DNA of 64,000 nt from Uliginosibacterium sp036017065 (GCF_036017065.1 NZ_JAYXHR010000001.1:1488001-1552000); one strand, 5' to 3'; counted from the stretch's first letter, positions 38,144 to 46,428 are shown. Numbers and translations: made by a program. The notes: generated from the letters alone by a model not told the origin.

Positions 38144-38328
38144 TTGTCTCTTCTCTCTTGGGTGGGCGCCGCCGGGGCAGGAACGACGTTGCGCACGTGC
38201 CGGCACATCCGGGTGACGGTGTGCCGCAAGGCGCTTGCTCCAGTTCATATTTGCCCACAACCAAGCAATACGCCAATGCCTACATGGGCAGGCCGCACGT
38301 GGGGGCAGGTGGCAGCGCCGACCCGCGC

Positions 38329-38428
38329 CGGGTCCGGCCCGACCCACCGGCGCAAATCACGGTACGGGCCTGCCGCATGGTCCTCACCGCCGGTTGCAGC
38401 GGCGTGACACCGGGTCGGCCACGACCCG
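38329..38428. promoter_or_regulatory. Two candidate upstream activator sites
   Basis: Copy 1 is CGGGTCC-GGCC-CGACCCA (38329-38346) and copy 2 is CGGGTCG-GCCA-CGACCCG (38411-38428), with identical 7-4-7 layout. They are 82 bp apart, about eight helix turns, and lie 77 and 159 bp upstream of the -24 element. A partly overlapping GACCCG-CGC-CGGGTC adds another half-site at 38320-38334. This is the arrangement expected for an enhancer-binding protein. Confidence 0.65.
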
Positions 38429-38504
38429 CCCACCCTGCCCCGCAAGGCCCGGCGCCCCGCGCAAACCTCCGCGCATTCAAGGCTTTGCGAAGACCGCCGT
38501 GCGA

Positions 38505-38520
38505 TGGCACGCCTTTCGCA
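38505..38520 (+). promoter_or_regulatory. Candidate sigma-54 (-24/-12) promoter of the injection system cluster
   Basis: TGGCACGCCTTTCGCA. The GG and GC dinucleotides are exactly 10 bases apart as required. Only one base differs from the TTGCA -12 consensus (TCGCA). It is 35 bp upstream of the first gene (GTG at 38555), leaving room for a start site near 38531. No other feature explains this sequence. Confidence 0.72.
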
Positions 38521-38554
38521 ATGAGGGCGGGACCGATCTTGCCGGAGGTCTTTC

Positions 38555-38821
38555 GTGAGCGACGCATCCGATGCGCATCTCGTCGATGTAGCGAGAGCCA
38601 TCCAGCGCTATCTCGCGGAGCACCCGGGCGCGGCCGACAGCGAGACCGGCATCGCCGAATGGTGGCTGCCGACGCTGGGCGTCGAAGCCAGCGTGCTGGT
38701 GGTGCGCGGCGCGCTGGAGCAGTTGCTGGCGCAGGACAGGATCGAGCGGATCAACGTGTCGGGTGGGCAAGTGATCTGGCGTGCGCGCCAGGCGCTTGCC
38801 GACAACGGCGAGATGAACTGA
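38555..38821 (+). CDS. Small winged-helix-like protein opening the eCIS cluster
   Basis: 88 residues, GTG start with GGAGG 9 bp upstream. It has a compact alpha/beta pattern (HLVDVARAIQRYLAEHPGAADSETGIAEWWL, ASVLVVRGALEQLLAQDRIERI, GGQVIWRARQAL) that resembles a small winged helix. No catalytic motif. It is the first gene after the sigma-54 promoter and lies 51 bp before the DUF4255 gene. I do not recognise the family with confidence. It may be a structural adaptor or a small regulator. Confidence 0.7.
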   Translation: MSDASDAHLVDVARAIQRYLAEHPGAADSETGIAEWWLPTLGVEASVLVVRGALEQLLAQDRIERINVSGGQVIWRARQALADNGEMN

Positions 38822-38872
38822 AGCAGTACGGCGCAGCGGACAGAAACGCAGAAAGAGCAGCGGACCGACAGC

Positions 38873-39478
38873 ATGGCCAACGTCTTCGCGGTGCACTCGG
38901 TGGGCAACTCGATTGCCACCTTCCTGCAGAACACCTACCCCGAGTCCAGCGGCGGGCAGGACATGCCGGCGTGCACCTTCGACCTGCTGTCCTCCGGCGC
39001 GCTCGCCGACGGCGTGGACGACACCGCCACCAGCCGCGTCACGCTGTACCTCTACCGCATCACCGTCAACGAACACAGCCGCCAGCAACGCCACGCGCAC
39101 GCGCCGAATGCCAGCGTGGCACCGCTGTCGCTGGACCTGCATTTCATGTTGTCGGCCTGGGCGGGCAACGCGCTGGACGAACAGGTGCCGCTCACCTGGG
39201 CGATCCGCCAGTTGCACGAGCACCCGCTGCTCGACGCGTCCTCGCTGTCGCCCGAGGCCGGCTGGCACAGCGACGAAGTCATCCAGATCATTCCCGCCGA
39301 GCTGAGCACCGAGGACCTGATGCGCATCTGGGACTCGCTGTCGCCGACCTACCGGCTGTCCGCGTCCTACATCGCCCGCGTGGTGCGCATCGATCCCGAC
39401 GCACGGCGCGATGCGCGCCCGGTCGTCGCCACGCGGCTGGCCTACGGCACCGAGGCCGTGTCTGCGGGGGGCACGTGA
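38873..39478 (+). CDS. DUF4255 cap/terminator protein (Afp16/Pvc16-like)
   Basis: 201 residues. Family marks: FAVHSVGNSIATFLQNTYP at the start, RVTLYLYRITVNEHSRQQRH, PLSLDLHFMLSAWAGNALDEQVPLTWAIRQLHEHPLL, and SDEVIQIIPAELSTEDLMRIWDSLSPTYRLSASYIARVVRI. DUF4255 proteins cap the distal end of the tube and sheath in extracellular contractile injection systems. Its stop overlaps the next start (GTGATG). Confidence 0.92.
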   Translation: MANVFAVHSVGNSIATFLQNTYPESSGGQDMPACTFDLLSSGALADGVDDTATSRVTLYLYRITVNEHSRQQRHAHAPNASVAPLSLDLHFMLSAWAGNALDEQVPLTWAIRQLHEHPLLDASSLSPEAGWHSDEVIQIIPAELSTEDLMRIWDSLSPTYRLSASYIARVVRIDPDARRDARPVVATRLAYGTEAVSAGGT

Positions 39479-40305
39479 TGAACCGGCATACGCCCCAACT
39501 GCGCGAGCTGGAACGCGCCGAGCACCGGGTACTCGCCGCCCTGCGCTGCGTGGACGCCACCACCGGCGCAGTCATCGGCAGCGGCCTGCAACTCAGTGCG
39601 CCCGGCGCACGCCTGGTGCGCAACCTCAGCGGCCTGTGGGTGGTGCATTCGGTGTCGACACCAGCATCCGTGGCAGCGCATGCAGAGAGCTTCAACACAC
39701 CACCGGCAACGCCCGCCCTCGGCAGCGAAGACCTCATCATCACCGTGCGCGAAGCCAGCGGCCGCTACCTGCCGCGCATCGCCAGCGTCGCCCTGCCGCG
39801 CGACCCGGCCCCCGACAACGCGGAGGCGGACGACTCGCTGTTCCACCCGGTCGACATCCCGCTCTATCCCGCCAGCCATGCCCCGCTGGTCGCCAACTGG
39901 GCGGAGTTGCGCATCAGCCTGCGCGACAGCGGCAGCAACGACGCCCTGGGCGGCGCCCTGGTGCGCGTGGTGAGCGACGGCGAAGTGCTGGCGCGCGGCC
40001 TCACCGACTGGCGCGGCGAAGCGCTGGTGCCGGTGGCCGGCATTCCGGTCACCACCTGGTCCACCCAGCCCGGCGCCGTGATCGTCAGCGAGATCGACGC
40101 CAGCATCGAGATCTACTTCGACCCCGACAGCGGCCAGCGCACGCCCGCCACCCAGGTGCTGGCCGGTCGCGTGCCCGGCGCACTGCCGCTGGTGAACCCG
40201 AGCGACATCGAATCCGCCCGTGCCGGCCTGCCCCAGGTCAGCCAGGCCATCACGCTGGCGGCCGGTCGGCCGCTGCACCTCAACCTGGGCATCGCCCTGC
40301 CATGA
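39478..40305 (+). CDS. eCIS-associated protein with carboxypeptidase-regulatory-like beta domain
   Basis: 275 residues, coupled to the DUF4255 gene by a 1-base overlap. N-terminal ~120 residues mostly beta (VDATTGAVIGSGLQLSAPGARLVRN, SGLWVVHSVS, DLIITVREASGRYLP). Residues ~140-200 resemble a carboxypeptidase regulatory-like fold (LRISLRDSGSNDALGGALVRVVSDGEVLARGLTDWRGEALVPVAGI). It contains no signal peptide. I do not recognise it beyond its place next to the cap protein. It may decorate the terminator or join it to the sheath. Confidence 0.7.
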   Translation: MNRHTPQLRELERAEHRVLAALRCVDATTGAVIGSGLQLSAPGARLVRNLSGLWVVHSVSTPASVAAHAESFNTPPATPALGSEDLIITVREASGRYLPRIASVALPRDPAPDNAEADDSLFHPVDIPLYPASHAPLVANWAELRISLRDSGSNDALGGALVRVVSDGEVLARGLTDWRGEALVPVAGIPVTTWSTQPGAVIVSEIDASIEIYFDPDSGQRTPATQVLAGRVPGALPLVNPSDIESARAGLPQVSQAITLAAGRPLHLNLGIALP

Positions 40306-40380
40306 AGCCGGAGATGCACCTCGTGTTTGTCCTTCTTTCCACCCACCCGCTCACGCATCCGATCTGCAAGGAGATGAACC

Positions 40381-42141
40381 ATGCCTGAATACCTCGCACC
40401 AGGCGTCTACGTCGAGGAGACGAGCTTTCGCGCCAAGTCCATCGAAGGAGTGGGTACCAGCACCACCGCCTTCGTCGGCCCCACCCGCAAGGGACCCTAC
40501 CGCACCGACGAAGACACGCCGGAAGCCTCCGAGCTGCTGACCAGCTACGGTGACTTCGAGCGCATCTACGGCGGCTTCGCCGATCTCGACCTCGGCGACG
40601 ACGTGCCCGGCATCAACTACATGGCGCATGCCGTGCGTGCCTTCTTCAACGAAGGTGGCTCGCGCCTGTACGTGTCGCGCGTGGTCGGTGCGGATGCCGA
40701 ACTGTCGGCCGTCGCCGTCGTCAGCTCTGCCACCGCATCGGAAACGGTGAGCTTCACCGCCCGCTTCCCCGGCGCCAGCGGCAACGGCAGCGTGATCGTG
40801 CGCGAGAACGTGTTGCCGGCTACCGACACCATGCTGACCAACAGCCCGGAGGGCACCCTGGTGCGCACCGGTAGCGGCGGCACCACCGCCTTCCACGTCA
40901 AGGTGGCCGGCACCTGGCGTCCGGCGGGCGACCTCGCCGGCACCGCCGTGCTGCAGAGCACGCTGACCACCACCCCTGCCGTCATCACGGTCACGGTGAT
41001 CACGGTGGACGGCGATGGCGAATCGCTCAGCTACGAGGATCTCGGCGTCGCGCCGGGCCATCCGCGCGGCATCGGCCACGTGCTGGCCGCCGTGCCGTCG
41101 CGTCGCGCCGACTACCTGCAGAATCCCTTCGCCATCTCCATCGGCGGCACGGTATCGCCGGCTGAACTGCATACCGGCCTGTTCAACGCCGCCGTCGCCA
41201 ACACGGCCGGCCAGCGCGAACGCGTATGGGCCCTCGCTGGTGGTGAAGACGGTGCCGCACCGACCTCCACCGAATACGCGCTGGCCCTGTCCGAGATCGC
41301 CTCGCTGGAAGACGTCTCCATCGTCGCCGCGCCCGGCAGCTCCGCCTATGGTGACGAGGACGATGCGCAGGCCATCGCCAACGTGCTGATCGCGCATGCC
41401 GAATCGCGTCGCGCCTACCGCATCGCCGTGCTGGACACGCCGCCGGCCAACCTGCCGTCGGACGCACGCACCTACCGTGGCCAGTTCGACTCCAAGTACG
41501 CCGCGCTCTACTACCCCTGGGTCGTCATCCCCAACCCGCTGGCCCGTCCCGGTCGCGACGACATCCCGAAGGAAATCGCGCTGCCGCCCTCCGGCTTCGT
41601 CAGCGGCATCTACGCGCGCAACGACGTACAGCGCGGTGTGCACAAGGCACCGGCGAACGAAGTCGTGCGTGGCGCGCTGCGCTTCGAGATCGACGTCAAC
41701 TTCGCACAGCAGGAGATGCTCAACCCGCTGGGCGTGAACTGCCTGCGCTTCTTCAGTGGCCGCGGCAACCGCGTGTGGGGTGCGCGCCTGGCCTCCAGCG
41801 ATCCGGAATGGAAGTACGTGTCGGACCGCCGCTACTTCAACTACCTGGAAGCCTCCATCGACCGCAGCACGCAATGGGCGGTGTTCGAGCCGAACGGCGA
41901 ACGCCTGTGGGCCAACGTGCGCCAGACGATCACCGACTTCCTCTACAACGAGTGGCGCAGCGGCGCCCTGCTCGGCACCTCGCAGGAAGAAGCCTTCTTC
42001 GTGCGCTGCGACCGCAGCACGATGACGCAGAACGATCTCGACAACGGCCGCCTGATCTGCCTGATCGGCGTGGCGATCATCAAGCCCGCCGAGTTCGTGA
42101 TCTTCCGGATCGGACAAAAGACCGCCGACGCCCGCGCCTGA
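40381..42141 (+). CDS. Contractile sheath protein 1 (Afp2-4/Pvc2-4-like)
   Basis: 586 residues, the major contractile sheath. N-terminus YLAPGVYVEETSFRAKSIEGVGTSTTAFVG and the C-terminal handshake region (IKPAEFVIFRIGQK, QEEAFFVRCDRSTMTQNDLDNGRLICLIG) are standard for phage-tail sheath proteins. The middle (41100-41700) is a variable insertion. ATG at 40381 after AAGGAG. Followed by a 143-bp spacer with a palindromic repeat, then the tube gene. Confidence 0.97.
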   Translation: MPEYLAPGVYVEETSFRAKSIEGVGTSTTAFVGPTRKGPYRTDEDTPEASELLTSYGDFERIYGGFADLDLGDDVPGINYMAHAVRAFFNEGGSRLYVSRVVGADAELSAVAVVSSATASETVSFTARFPGASGNGSVIVRENVLPATDTMLTNSPEGTLVRTGSGGTTAFHVKVAGTWRPAGDLAGTAVLQSTLTTTPAVITVTVITVDGDGESLSYEDLGVAPGHPRGIGHVLAAVPSRRADYLQNPFAISIGGTVSPAELHTGLFNAAVANTAGQRERVWALAGGEDGAAPTSTEYALALSEIASLEDVSIVAAPGSSAYGDEDDAQAIANVLIAHAESRRAYRIAVLDTPPANLPSDARTYRGQFDSKYAALYYPWVVIPNPLARPGRDDIPKEIALPPSGFVSGIYARNDVQRGVHKAPANEVVRGALRFEIDVNFAQQEMLNPLGVNCLRFFSGRGNRVWGARLASSDPEWKYVSDRRYFNYLEASIDRSTQWAVFEPNGERLWANVRQTITDFLYNEWRSGALLGTSQEEAFFVRCDRSTMTQNDLDNGRLICLIGVAIIKPAEFVIFRIGQKTADARA

Positions 42142-42156
42142 TCATGAATCCGCCTG

Positions 42157-42275
42157 CTGCGCGCACCGATCTCGTCACTGCGATGCTCGCCGTACCCCAG
42201 TACGGCTGCGCTTCTCGCGACGACCTCGGCACGCTCGCGACGGCGTCTTCACGATCATTCGATTCGAAATTCAGG
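42157..42275. repeat. Palindromic intergenic repeat between sheath and tube genes
   Basis: Imperfect palindrome centred on GCCGTACCCCAGTACGGC (42195-42212), sharing this core design with the repeat at 12851-12966. Weak outer pairing (CCTGAT near the start, ATTCAGGAGC near the end). It lies between two genes that should be made in very different amounts, and may separate their messages. Confidence 0.45.
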
Positions 42276-42284
42276 AGCTAGAAA

Positions 42285-42728
42285 ATGGCAAATCGCACTA
42301 CACCCTACGGCGCGTTCAATTACCGCGTCGAGTTCGATGGCGGCGAGGTCTTCGGGGGCTTCTCGGATGTCAGCGGCATCGGCACCGAAGTCACCGTGGC
42401 CGAGTACCGCAACGGCAACGAGAAGGAAAACCACGTGCGCAAGGTGGCCGGCATCCACAAGGTGTCGGACGTGACGCTGAAGCGCGGCATCCTCAATTCC
42501 AAGTCGCTGTGGGACTGGCTGGCCGCCACCCGCACCCAGGGCCCGGCCGCGCAGCGCAGCGTGGTCATCACCCTGCTGGACGAAGCGCAGAAGCCGGTGC
42601 AGGCCTGGGTGCTGCGCGGCGCGATCCCGATGAAATACACCGGCCCGACGCTGGCCGGCAAAGGTGGCGGCGACGTGGCGATGGAGGAGATCGTCCTGTC
42701 CGCCGAAGGCTTCGAGATCGCGGCCTGA
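42285..42728 (+). CDS. Inner tube protein 1 (Afp1/Pvc1-like)
   Basis: 147 residues. gp19-like tube fold: YGAFNYRVEFDGGEVFGGFSDVSGIGTEVTVAEYRNGNEKENHVRKVAGIHKVSDVTLKRGIL, and WVLRGAIPMKYTGPTLAGKGGGDVAMEEIVLSAEGFEI. It forms the inner tube through which cargo would pass. ATG follows CAGGAGC. Full length. Confidence 0.96.
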   Translation: MANRTTPYGAFNYRVEFDGGEVFGGFSDVSGIGTEVTVAEYRNGNEKENHVRKVAGIHKVSDVTLKRGILNSKSLWDWLAATRTQGPAAQRSVVITLLDEAQKPVQAWVLRGAIPMKYTGPTLAGKGGGDVAMEEIVLSAEGFEIAA

Positions 42729-42747
42729 GGGCGGTGGAACGTGGAGG

Positions 42748-42880
42748 GTGAAACGTGAAATGTGAAAAGTGAAACGGGAAAGCGCCATGTCCGCCGGCGT
42801 GCCGCTCCCTACCCCGCCAGGGGGAGGGCCGGGGAGGGGGCATCGCGTTTCATCTTTCACTTTTCACCTCTCGCTTTCCC
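42748..42880. repeat. GTGAAAC-type octamer tracts in inverted arrangement
   Basis: About four or five loose 8-bp repeats of GTGAAAC[GT] on the left (42748-42782) and their complement (TTTCATC-TTTCAC-TTTTCAC) on the right (42847-42878). A G-rich stretch CTCCCTACCCCGCCAGGG lies between. No coding. The 194-bp spacer holds only this. The same octamer recurs at 49201-49242. Confidence 0.6.
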
Positions 42881-42922
42881 ACCCAAAAACCCATCACCAC
42901 TCACGCCTGTCCGCCTGACACC

Positions 42923-44545
42923 ATGAGCCTCGTCTTCGAGACCGCCCAACCGCCCGACACCTCGGTGCTCGCACGTGCCGACGTGGCCTGCTTCGTCGGC
43001 TTCGTCGCGCGTCGTCGCCAGGTGCCGTTGCCACCGTCCGTGCGTGCGCAGCTCGATGCCGACGGCTGGGTGAAGGGGCCGTGGCGGCGTGGCGAGGACG
43101 GGCTGCATGCGCTGGACAACCTGCCGGTGGTGGTGGATAGCTGGGAGCTGTTCGACAGCCTGTTCGCCTGGGAGCGTCGCCCGCTGGGCCGCAAGCCGGA
43201 CCCGGTGAGCGGCGCCATCGCGTACTGCGCGAGCTACATGGGCGCAGCCGTGCGCAGCTTCTTCGCGCATGGCGGCAAGCGCGCCATCATCGTGCGTGTC
43301 GGCGACCCATGGGCCTTCCTGGAAACCGGGGCGAACCGCGCGGCGAAACGCCGCGCGCGGCTGCAGCGCCTGATCCCGGACTTCACCGACGGCAATGCCG
43401 CCGAGCCCTTCGATCCGCTCGACCCGCGCAGCTGGGGCGGCATCCATCACCTGTACGGCCTGCGCCAGGTCAGCATGCTGTGCCTGCCCGACCTGCCGGA
43501 CGCCTGTGCCACCGAACCGCTGGCACCGCCGACCACGCTGGAGATCGATCCACCGCCGGAAGGTTTCGTGGAATGCAGCGGCGTCGACCGCGAGCCGCCG
43601 AAGGACAAGGGCCTGCGCGAGGTCTACGCGCCGCGCCTGGACAGCCGTGGCTACGGCCCCTGGCGGATCGCCATCGCCGCCGTGCGTGCCTTCCTCGCCC
43701 GCCACCAGCGCGAGGTGATGTTCGTCGGCGCGCTGCCGCTGCCGCGCGAGGATGCCTACCGGCCGACCAGCCGCGGCCATGTGCATGCGCACAGCGACAT
43801 GCTGGCCTTCCTGCGTCGCGCCGGCGTGTTCGAGAACGACGGCCAGTACGAGGCCAGCGCACTGTCCGCCGCCAGCGCCTTCGTCCAGCTCGGCTACCCC
43901 TGGTTGCGCACCCGCGCCAGCGTGGACCTGCCGGAGAACCTGGAGCCTGCCGACGGCACGCTGGCCGGCCTGATCGCCGCCAACGCGCTGGCACGCGGCA
44001 GCTTCCGCTCGGTAGCGGGGGACTTCTCGCAGCAACGCCTGCGCGACGTCGCCGGTGCGGAGCCGGTGCCCGCCTGGGGCATCGGCCCCGATTCGCCCGA
44101 CGCGCAGCTCGCGCGCCGCATCTGCCTGTTCGCCCCGCAACCGGGCGGCTGGGCCCTGCAGTCGGACGTCACCACCTCGCCTGACGAAGCCTGGCGCTTC
44201 GGTGGCGCCAGCCGGCTCATCGCCAGCATCCTGCGCACGGCGCGGGCACGTGGCGAGGCGATGGTCTTCGAAGCGAACGGCCCGCAACTGTGGTCGCAGG
44301 TCCGCCGCGGCATCGAGGAATTGCTGACCCGCTACTGGCAACGCGGCGCCCTGCTCGGCCGCTCGCCGGAGGAGGCCTTCAGCGTGCGCTGCGGCCGCGA
44401 CACCATGAACCAGAACGACCTCGACAACGGCCGCATCGTCGTGGAGATCAGCGTGCGACCCGCACCGTCCGTGGAACGCATCACCGTCGTGCTGGCGCTG
44501 GCGAGTGCCGGCGCCGGTGACAGCAGCCTGAGAGAGGTGACCTGA
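42923..44545 (+). CDS. Contractile sheath protein 2, divergent (eCIS)
   Basis: 540 residues. The C-terminal region clearly matches the first sheath: QVRRGIEELLTRYWQRGALLGRSPEEAFSVRCGRDTMNQNDLDNGRIVVEISVRP parallels its QEEAFFVRCD and NQNDLDNGR. The N-terminal half is unlike it (ADVACFVGFVARRRQVPLPPSV). In Afp/PVC clusters several sheath paralogues are normal. The second usually forms the collar or baseplate-proximal ring. Its stop overlaps the next start (ATGA-type, TGATG). Intact, not a pseudogene. Confidence 0.85.
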   Translation: MSLVFETAQPPDTSVLARADVACFVGFVARRRQVPLPPSVRAQLDADGWVKGPWRRGEDGLHALDNLPVVVDSWELFDSLFAWERRPLGRKPDPVSGAIAYCASYMGAAVRSFFAHGGKRAIIVRVGDPWAFLETGANRAAKRRARLQRLIPDFTDGNAAEPFDPLDPRSWGGIHHLYGLRQVSMLCLPDLPDACATEPLAPPTTLEIDPPPEGFVECSGVDREPPKDKGLREVYAPRLDSRGYGPWRIAIAAVRAFLARHQREVMFVGALPLPREDAYRPTSRGHVHAHSDMLAFLRRAGVFENDGQYEASALSAASAFVQLGYPWLRTRASVDLPENLEPADGTLAGLIAANALARGSFRSVAGDFSQQRLRDVAGAEPVPAWGIGPDSPDAQLARRICLFAPQPGGWALQSDVTTSPDEAWRFGGASRLIASILRTARARGEAMVFEANGPQLWSQVRRGIEELLTRYWQRGALLGRSPEEAFSVRCGRDTMNQNDLDNGRIVVEISVRPAPSVERITVVLALASAGAGDSSLREVT

Positions 44546-45132
44546 TGCCCTTCGACGCCAGCTTCTCGGCCAGCGCATCGGCTTCCGCCAGCTTCGACAT
44601 CGGCGGCAGCCCGGGCAACAGCGGCGCCAGCGGTGGCGGCATCAGGATTCCCGCCGCCACGCAGAACGAGCCGGAGAACCTGCTCGCCCCGCTGCACGTG
44701 TTCCGCTTCCACATCCGCTTCAAGAAGGATGGCAGCGAAGTGCCGGTATGCAGCGGTGCCTTCGCCGAATGCACCGGGCTCGAAGCCACCATGGAGCCGA
44801 AGCAGATCAAGGCCGGCGGCCACAACTACGGCACGATCCAGCGCGTCGGTCGAACCAGCTTCGCCACCGTGGTGCTCAAGCGCGGCATGACCAGCACCCG
44901 TGACCTGTGGCAGTGGTTCCACCTGGTCAACGGCCAGACGGGTTACGCGTATCGCATGAGCGTGGAAATCGACATGCAGGACGGCGCCGGCAACACCGTG
45001 CTGACCTGGGGCCTGGCCGGCGCGCTGCCGGTGAAGTTCAAGGCCGCCGACCTCAACGCCAAAGGCACTGACGTGGGCATCGAGGAACTGCACCTCGCCC
45101 ACGAAGGGCTCAGCCTGCTGGGAGGCGCCTGA
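44545..45132 (+). CDS. Tube protein 2 (Afp5/Pvc5-like) with extended N-terminus
   Basis: 195 residues. The gp19-like core begins near residue 50 (APLHVFRFHIRFKKDGSEVPVCSGAFAECTGLEATMEPK, VVLKRGMTSTRDLWQWFHLVN, GLAGALPVKFKAADLNAKGTDVGIEELHLAHEGLSLL). The first ~45 residues are a low-complexity Ser/Ala/Gly run (SASASASASFDIGG), absent from tube protein 1. It probably joins the tube to the baseplate. Overlaps both neighbours. Confidence 0.88.
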   Translation: MPFDASFSASASASASFDIGGSPGNSGASGGGIRIPAATQNEPENLLAPLHVFRFHIRFKKDGSEVPVCSGAFAECTGLEATMEPKQIKAGGHNYGTIQRVGRTSFATVVLKRGMTSTRDLWQWFHLVNGQTGYAYRMSVEIDMQDGAGNTVLTWGLAGALPVKFKAADLNAKGTDVGIEELHLAHEGLSLLGGA

Positions 45133-46238
45133 TGTCCGAAGCCGTCGATACCGGCACCGCCGGCAACGAACCGGTGGCCCGCGCCACCTTCTCGGTCATC
45201 AAGGGCAGCGACGCCACCAAGGTGCTGGAGGTCGACTTCAACCCGGAGTCGCTGCAGTACACGCTGTCCAACACCATGAGCCAGCAGTCGCCGAACAGCC
45301 CCGGCACGCAGTACGTCAGCCAGAGCGTCGCCAAGCTGACCATGGAGCTGGTGTTCGACGCCACCATGGATGGCGTGGACGTGCGCAGCAAGACGGAGAA
45401 GATGCTGTCGCTGATGAAGCCGGAAGGCGCCGACAAGAAACAGGTGCCGCCGCGTGTGCGCTTCGCCTGGGGTGTGTACCGCTTCGACGGCACCATCGAG
45501 CAGTACAAGGAGACGCTGGACTTCTTCTCGCACGACGGCGTACCGCTGCGCGCCAGCGTCAACGTCACCCTCGCCAACGACAAGGCCGAGTTCGAGTCGC
45601 GTCATGCCGGCGGTTCGTCCATCGACAACGACGCCGGCGTGAGCCCCACCCAGGTGCCCAACCCCGGCAGCCCCTCCAGCGCCGCCAGTGCGATGGGCAA
45701 CCCGCGCGCCGCCCGCGACATCGCCAGCATGAACGGCTCGGCCAGCCTGCGCTTCGATGCCAGCGCTTCGCTCGCCGTCGAAGCCAGCGTCAGCCTGTCC
45801 GGCCCGGCCGCCTTCGCCAGCGGTGGCGCAGGCCTGGGGATCGGTGGCGGTGCCGGTATCGGCATCGGCGGTGGTGCAGGCGCCGGCATCGGCGCAGGAG
45901 CAGGTGTGGGGATCGGCATCGGTGCCTCCGCCGGCGCCAGCCTGGACATCGGCGCCACCGCGGGCGCGGCCTTCGCCGGCCTGCGCGTCGGCACCACCAG
46001 CGCCTCGGCCTCCGTCTCCCTCAATCCGCGCGACCTGCTCCCCGGCCCGGTAGCGAACCTCAGCGTCAATGCGGGCGCCGGTGCGGGCATGGGTGTGGGG
46101 GCAGGTGTCGGTATCGGCATGGGTGCGGGTGCGGGCTTCTCCGCCGGCGGCATGGCGCAGGCCGGTGCCGGCGCCAGCCTCGCCACCGACGTCGGTGCCA
46201 GTGCCGACCTGCACGCCCGCCTGTCCTTCAGCGACTGA
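45132..46238 (+). CDS. Afp7/Pvc7-like tube adaptor with Gly/Ala-rich tail
   Basis: 368 residues. Residues ~15-165 match the contractile-injection-system tube-adaptor N-terminal domain (ATFSVIKGSDATKVLEVDFNPESLQYTLSNT, SVAKLTMELVFDATMDGVDVR, PRVRFAWGVYRFDGTIEQYKETLDFFSHDGVPLRASVNVTL). In Afp7 and Pvc7 a LysM domain normally follows. Here, residues ~231-265 and ~316-345 are nearly pure Gly-Ala-Ile-Val repeats (GAGLGIGGGAGIGIGGGAGA). No LysM motif is visible. This is either a long disordered tail or a beta-roll-like replacement. Confidence 0.85.
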   Translation: MSEAVDTGTAGNEPVARATFSVIKGSDATKVLEVDFNPESLQYTLSNTMSQQSPNSPGTQYVSQSVAKLTMELVFDATMDGVDVRSKTEKMLSLMKPEGADKKQVPPRVRFAWGVYRFDGTIEQYKETLDFFSHDGVPLRASVNVTLANDKAEFESRHAGGSSIDNDAGVSPTQVPNPGSPSSAASAMGNPRAARDIASMNGSASLRFDASASLAVEASVSLSGPAAFASGGAGLGIGGGAGIGIGGGAGAGIGAGAGVGIGIGASAGASLDIGATAGAAFAGLRVGTTSASASVSLNPRDLLPGPVANLSVNAGAGAGMGVGAGVGIGMGAGAGFSAGGMAQAGAGASLATDVGASADLHARLSFSD

Positions 46239-46249
46239 GGAGAACCACG

Positions 46250-46417
46250 ATGCCCATCGTCTTCGAGGAAGTCACCGGCGAGATCGCCCCGCCGCCCGCG
46301 CCGGCCGGCAACAGCAGTCCCTCCGCCAGCGCCACCGGCCAGGCGGACGACGACAACGCGCTGCGTCACCAGCTCGCCCTGTTGGCCGAGCGCGCCCAGC
46401 GCCTGCAGGTCGACTGA
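46250..46417 (+). CDS. 55-residue Afp6/Pvc6-like (DUF5908-type) small protein
   Basis: ATG at 46250 is preceded by TGAGGAGAA, an excellent ribosome site, and lies 12 bp after the adaptor gene. The protein starts MPIVFEEVTGEI, much like DUF5908 small proteins (MPIEI...), has a Pro/Ser/Ala-rich middle, and ends in a helix (ALRHQLALLAERAQRLQVD). Short genes of this kind sit between Pvc5-7 and the hub gene in other clusters. The hub gene follows 12 bp later. Too short for most gene finders. Confidence 0.72.
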   Translation: MPIVFEEVTGEIAPPPAPAGNSSPSASATGQADDDNALRHQLALLAERAQRLQVD

Positions 46418-46428
46418 ACGGAACCGCC

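Noticed and set aside
42748..42880. Possible CRISPR array
   Set aside because: The units are ~8 bp with no distinct spacers of constant size. They are short tandem octamers.
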